Assembly: GCF_017654505.1 (NCBI RefSeq)
Contig: NC_054540.1
Location: forward strand, 40,791,554 to 40,855,553
Reading direction: 5' to 3'
Source of the DNA: Polyodon spathula
Lineage: Eukaryota; Chordata; Actinopteri; Acipenseriformes; Polyodontidae
Length of the DNA stretch: 64,000 nucleotides
Shown here: piece by piece, positions 60,701 to 64,000 of the stretch
Layout of the letters: the number at the start of each line of letters is the position of its first letter
Numbering within the stretch: position 1 is the stretch's first letter
Made by a program: the position numbers and the translations under genes
Notes under the pieces: generated by a model
Told to the model about the DNA's origin: nothing
The model's database searches: none
What the model saw: the letters and a program-made list of their open reading frames with translations, nothing else

Positions 60701-60926
60701 TCTCAAAGGTGACCAAGAACGCCTCAGGATCATCTTCCGGAGTCATCTTCTGTAGCTTTGGTTGTGAAGAAAACATCCGGGCAACCGCTGTTTCCGCCGC
60801 TGGTGTCGAGATTTTCTCTACCAGCTGACCAAAGAACTGGGCGAGCTGTTCCTGGCGCCGTGCTTCCCTCTCCTCTCGCTTCTCCTCCTGCTCCCTAAAC
60901 ATCGCCAAAACTGTAGCTGGATCCAT
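57780..60926 (-). CDS. Gag-protease-integrase polyprotein of Gmr1-like gypsy element B
   Basis: A single frame runs from 60944, but the methionine at 60926 (MDPATVLAMF) matches the gag start of element A and lies 20 bases after the LTR. Residues below are numbered from 60944. The capsid is at about 70-222, with a SCAN-like segment at 142-222 (FREYQLSKGVRP, CTQWLQPEEHT, EQFASILP). A zinc knuckle is at 289-302 (CYRCNEPGHIARDC). Protease has ADSGC at 345-349 and LLGRDW at 411-416. The integrase zinc domain uses H607, H614, C644 and C647. The core has D676, D735 and E771 (35 apart), and a GPF module starts at 910. RT sequence starts near 980 (VRQRPYRIP) and the frame breaks at 1050 (SRR). No lesion affects Gag, protease or integrase. 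Confidence 0.92.
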   Translation of the reverse strand: MDPATVLAMFREQEEKREEREARRQEQLAQFFGQLVEKISTPAAETAVARMFSSQPKLQKMTPEDDPEAFLVTFERVAEAAGWPKEQWAMKLAPCLTGQAQAAYRALMASEAADYIKVKEAILSRLGITEETYRRRFREYQLSKGVRPRVAGQYLLDQCTQWLQPEEHTPQELVQKIAIEQFASILPPGNREWVKRNQPTTLEKAIILAEAYEDANEGAASDPTPAPKLTRTNPSVKPRGGNQTFRPWRSRLAPSWAREKPPNLSVTDSQDKQTPLVPSTPVCYRCNEPGHIARDCPMMEVDLARRSWSAVTGKNTGECWEGPYQLRVQVGDKSTNAFADSGCAQTLIRQALLEGVTWEPQGKVAISCIHGETRVYPTTKVRLTVDGYSAYVKVAVAQCLPYPVLLGRDWPFFDRILGREMVLVSTRGQSKQREKTIGEIFPLQSDLFNPKIRPRKTKRERRVEKYEGTLRRQGEGSDSKVNQSCKRQGKGVGVQCDRGCEVTDVEGHIIKDTPLSVPNHWDRDIDLGYEQQNDPTLQYAWKQVRYVEGKDMQEGQPVVFPHFSVSGHLLYRITRAPGTGQLVKQLLVPRPFQSEVMRLAHDIPFAGHLGTEKTQERILARFFWPGVYGLVRKYVSECPECQLAAPKLVRPAPLVSLPIIGVPFERIGVDLVGPLEGAESGYRYILVVVDYATRYPEAVPLRSMSAEVVANELVKIFSRVGIPKEILTDQGTNFMSDCIQQLYKLLKIRSIRTSVFHPQTDGLVERFNQTLKSMLRRFVDQEKRNWAKLLPYLLFAVREVPQSSTGFSPFELLYGRQPRGILDLIREGWEEQSKDSKNIVKYVLQLRDRLELVGRLAHDNLKVAQQKQQQSYNKNARIRNFRPGDKVLLLLPSSESKLFAKWQGPFEVIRAIGKVNYEIRQPGRRKENQIYHVNLLKPWKEREVHFISPEQEGEDYGPSIEPVSAAGVPMGEQLTPDQRKEVSNLIKMFGDVFSNVPGRTHLIEHAIITPPGLRVRQRPYRIPESRRDSVRREVECMLKLGITEPSRR

Positions 60927-60945
60927 CTCCCACAATGACACCACG

Positions 60946-61524
60946 TGTGAGTAAAAATGGATTTTCCAGACAGTGATTTACGTGTAAAAATTAAAATTTT
61001 ATTTAATATTACACGGAAAAAAAAAGAAAAATAATAATGAAGGATGTGAGGGAGGGAGTGCTGGAGTAATCAAAAATAAAGGAACAGAAGCCTCTTAGTC
61101 CTCTTCGCGTTCTGCTTAAATCCAAAAATAAAACAAAAAGGAATAAAAACAGAAAAGAGCCAGGTTAGTAAGGCCTCCGTTCGTGACACAGTCCAAACTC
61201 CCAAGTACTTCCCTCCAGCCTTTTTGACCCCACCTCTATTCCTTAGGACCAACCCCGAACACAGTAGCACGTTCCCTTTAGTATGCAAACCCCACCCCGG
61301 TAGTGGATCACCAATCCCAAACTGACAGGTATCCTTAATTTCACTTGACTCCAGTGGCTGGAATTTACATACTCGTACTTCCGCCCCTCACCAAGGTGCC
61401 GCCCCTCAAAAAGATGACTTTTGTCATGGTCACAAGACCTTGGTAAGGGAAATCCCGAGTTGGTTTGATGCCTTCTACTGTTGGGAGGCTGAATTGCAGA
61501 CTGAAACCCCTTTGACTCATCACA
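60946..61524 (-). mobile_element. 5' LTR of Gmr1-like gypsy element B
   Basis: 579-bp copy of the LTR at 56014. Between it and the gag start (60926-60945) the minus strand reads tggtgtcattgtggga, in the place of the primer-binding site. Confidence 0.92.
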
Positions 61525-62069
61525 ACCATACACACGTTACGGCAATAGGGTAAGTGTAAATAGTAGCCTTATCTGTTGAAAGGGTTAAGATGTGAATCTG
61601 TGTAGCATAGCGGTTATGTAGTTGGAGTGAAAGTATGACTAGATACATATATATAATATGAAGACTATATTTGAATCCTGAGCCATTCGAAAAAAAAGTG
61701 GTAGTACCACAGTAGTGATGTTAAAAAGTGATCATTTCTCTAGAGGAAAATATACTTGAGCTTTGACCCATTCAACTCCTCGACACCATCACTTTCAATT
61801 CAAACAAAAAGTGTCTTGTTTTCAATCACTCGACAACACCCACAGTACAGAAATATTCATTAATGATCAACAAAATGAGAATATATGTAAAAAAAAAGAA
61901 AAAGGTGCAAAGTTGGTACATTCGTATCTTGGAGAACCTAAACAGATAACGACATAGAACGTCTGTACAGCACTGAAGTTTAAAAAAAAAAAAAAAAAAA
62001 ACTGCTGAACCTAGTCTTCTTTAATGTTAGCATCACAAGGGTAGTCATGTATTATAAGAAACAATAGAT
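61525..62069. other. Unassigned AT-rich stretch
   Basis: No exon of CCDC77 and no repeat family recognised. A-runs lie at 61889 and 61982. Confidence 0.4.
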
Positions 62070-62075
62070 GAGCCT

Positions 62076-62208
62076 CTTCAATGAGTTACAGGAAAACAAT
62101 TCCATCTCGGGTTTCTGTGATCGTTTATAAATTACTCGACCTTCGGTCTCGTATTTTATGACATCACAGAAACCCTGGGTGAAGTTATTTTCCTGTAACT
62201 CATTGAAG
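62076..62208. mobile_element. Hairpin MITE (palindromic)
   Basis: cttcaatgagttacaggaaa at the left is the inverse of tttcctgtaactcattgaag at the right. Pairing continues on to gtttctgtgat and atcacagaaac. The arms are about 46 bp with a loop of about 40 bp. Confidence 0.7.
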
Positions 62209-62224
62209 CCCCTCTATTATTCTG

Positions 62225-62348
62225 CATATATGCCACCCACTCAATATATCGTGGGTGTCGGGTGTATAAAGAAAAGGTTTTTAAAAAATGTACACAAAAA
62301 GATTAAAAGACCCAGACACCTGCGATATATTGAGTGGGTGGTATATAT
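62225..62348. mobile_element. Second hairpin element with short arms
   Basis: The left arm ccacccactcaatatatcg pairs with the right arm cgatatattgagtgggtgg. The arms extend to about 26 bp, with a loop of about 70 bp. It ends directly at the Tc1. Confidence 0.65.
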
Positions 62349-62349
62349 A

Positions 62350-63730
62350 CAGCTCTAGAAAAAATTAAGAGACCACTGCAAAATGATCAGTTTCTCTGGT
62401 TTTACTATTTATAGGTATGTGTTTGGGTAAAATTAACATTTTTGTTTTATTCTATAAACTACTGACAACATTTCTCCCAAATTCCAAATAAAAATATTGT
62501 CATTTAGAGCATTTATTTGCAGAAAATAACAACTGGTCAAAATAACAAAAAAGATGCAGTGTTGTCAGACCTCGAATAATGCAAAGAAAATAAGTTCAGA
62601 TTCATTTTTAAACAACACAATACTAATGTTTTAACTTAGGAAGAGTTCAGAAATCAATATTTGGTGGAATAACCCTGGTTTTCAAGCACAGCTTTCATGC
62701 GTCTTGGCATGCTCCCCACCAGTCTTTCACCATTGATGTTGGGTGACTTTATGCCACTCCTGGCGCAAAAATTCAAGTAGCTCGGCTTTGTTTGATGGCT
62801 AGTGACCATCCATCTTCCTCTTGATCACATTCCAGAGGTTTTCAATGGGGTTTAGGTCTGGAGATTGGGCTGGCCATGACAGGGTCTTGATCTGGTGGTC
62901 CTCATCCACACCTTGACTGACCTGGCTGTGTAGCATGGAGCATTGTCCTGCTGGAATAACCAATCCTCAGAGTTGGGGAACATTGTCAGAGCAGAAGGAA
63001 GCAAGTTTTCTTCCAGGACAACCTTGTACTTGGCTTGATTCATGCGCCCTTCACAAAGACAAATCTGCCCGATTCCAGCCTTGCTGAAGCACCCCCAGAT
63101 GAGTCCAATTTTTAGCTTTGCCCAACACCTGGTCGTCTAATGGTTAGACGGAGACCTGGAGAGGCCTACAAGCCACAGTGTCTCGCACCCACTGTGAAAT
63201 GTGGTGGAGGATTGGTGATGATCTGGGGGTGCTTCAACAAGGCTAGAATCGGGCAGCTTTGCCATTGAAAACCTCTGGAATGTGATCACAAGCCATCAAA
63301 CAAAGCCGAGCTACTTGAATTTTTGCGCCAGGAGTGGCATAAAGTCACCCAACATCAATGGTGAAAGACTGGTGGGGAGCATGCCAAGACGCATGAAAAC
63401 TGTGCTTGAAAACCAGGGTTATTCCACCAAATATTGATTTCTGAACTCTTCCTAAGTTAAAACATTAGTATTGTGTTGTTTAAAAATGAATCTGAACTTA
63501 TTTTCTTTGCATTATTCGAGGTCTGACAACGCTGCATCTTTTTTGTTATTTTGACCAGTTGTTATTTTCTGCAAATAAATGCTCTAAATGACAATATTTT
63601 TATTTGGAATTTGGGAGAAATGTTGTCAGTAGTTTATAGAATAAAACAAAAATACACAAACACATACCTATAAATAGTAAAACCAGAGAAACTGATAATT
63701 TTGCAGTGGTCTCAATTTTTTCCAGAGCTG
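62350..63730. mobile_element. Fold-back Tc1: large inverted repeat of one transposon end
   Basis: The left arm (62350-62851) and right arm (63262-63730) are near-perfect reverse complements, apart from a deletion of about 30 bp in the right arm. TA lies on both sides (62348-62349 and 63731-63732), so the whole structure behaves as one Tc1 insertion. Both arms are the transposase 3' end of the family seen at 8721. The 410-bp centre contains transposase sequence in both directions: minus (62852-63105, [10 protein letters not shown]) and plus (63106-63261, RRRPGEAYKP and CGGGLVMIWGCF). No functional transposase is encoded. Confidence 0.9.
62852..63043 (-). pseudogene. Tc1 transposase fragment in the fold-back centre
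   Basis: 63 residues with [16 protein letters not shown] (second catalytic Asp). It ends at a stop before the Glu region because of a frameshift. The first Asp lies in the opposite-strand piece beyond 63106. Confidence 0.8.
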
Positions 63731-63736
63731 TATGTA

Positions 63737-64000
63737 CAGTACTGTGCAAAGATTTTAGGCAGGTGTGAAAAAATGCTGTAAAGTAATAATGCTTTCAAAA
63801 ATAGACATGTTAATAGTTTATATTTATCAATTAACTAAATGCAAAATGAGTGAACAGATGAAAAATCTACATCAAATCCATATTTGGTGTGACCACCTTG
63901 CCTTCAAAACAGCATCAATTCTTCTAGGTACACTTGCACAAAGTCAAGGATTTTGTAGGCACATAGTCAGGTGTATGATTAAACAATTATACCAAACAGT
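63737..64000 (-). mobile_element. Start of another Tc1/mariner element, runs off the window
   Basis: After a TA, the terminus cagtactgtgcaaagatttt and aggcaggtgtg is typical of a different Tc1 family. It is followed by sequence matching a transposase C-terminal region on the minus strand (tatttggtgtgaccaccttg). The rest lies beyond 64000. Confidence 0.75.

Larger units (their letters stand above)
56014..61524 (-). mobile_element. Gmr1-like Ty3/gypsy retrotransposon B, nearly complete
   Basis: A 5.5-kb minus-strand element with two near-identical LTRs. Gene order is gag, protease, integrase, reverse transcriptase, RNase H. Integrase ahead of RT is the order of Ty1/copia, and among Ty3/gypsy elements it is known for the Gmr1 group of deuterostomes. 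It lies antisense in a CCDC77 intron. LTR identity near 98 percent suggests a fairly recent insertion, yet pol has a frameshift near 57785 and a TGA near 57640. The Gag resembles the SCAN domain. Element A at 9262 is a deleted relative. Confidence 0.92.

Overview
The window is non-coding-rich vertebrate DNA, almost certainly from a ray-finned fish. The evidence is spliced exons of the vertebrate gene CCDC77, fish-type Tc1/mariner elements, CR1-clade LINEs with an esterase ORF1, Gmr1-like Ty3/gypsy elements, a fish-type endogenous retrovirus and long (TG)n/(TA)n microsatellites. The density and variety of repeats would suit a non-teleost such as a sturgeon, paddlefish or gar, but that is inference. 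There is no sign of bacterial organisation.

The only host gene I can support is CCDC77 (+ strand). Its first coding exon starts at 53548, and four coding exons run to 55681 with canonical splice sites. The rest of the gene must lie beyond 64000. A CCAAT-bearing promoter-like block at about 2780-3103, ending in a splice donor, and a possible small non-coding exon at 3587-3644 could be its 5' end. If so, nearly everything from 3.1 to 53.5 kb is one repeat-filled intron.

Layout: 1-7 kb holds a solo LTR, a CR1 scrap, the promoter-like block and two nested DNA-transposon composites with clear 8-bp target duplications. From 7.7 to 19 kb there are Tc1 elements, one of them split by a deleted Gmr1-like gypsy (9.3-13 kb) and by a CR1 that itself contains an inverted CR1 (13.7-18.5 kb). 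From 19 to 28 kb there are microsatellites, a solo LTR inside a TA repeat, a pogo-like element, a complete Tc1, gypsy debris, a short tandem repeat, a tRNA-type SINE and 5S-like sequence. From 28 to 37.3 kb there is a minus-strand endogenous retrovirus with gag, pro, pol and env. A 500-N gap (38501-39000) is flanked by near-identical copies of the retroviral 5' region plus CR1. From 40.5 to 48.3 kb there are CR1 copies, one with an inverted 5' half. From 48.3 to 53.5 kb there are Tc1, hAT-like and pogo-like remnants. In 53.5-55.7 kb the CCDC77 exons contain an antisense CR1. A nearly complete antisense Gmr1-like gypsy occupies 56.0-61.5 kb, followed by hairpin MITEs, a giant fold-back Tc1 (62.35-63.73 kb) and the start of another Tc1.

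The strongest observations are the gypsy element whose integrase lies upstream of reverse transcriptase and whose Gag resembles a SCAN domain, the retrovirus with an in-frame UAA between gag and pro and an unusual Env, the fold-back Tc1, and the twin-priming-like CR1. All transposon genes seen here except the retroviral gag, CR1 ORF1 and the small Myb-like ORF carry visible lesions.
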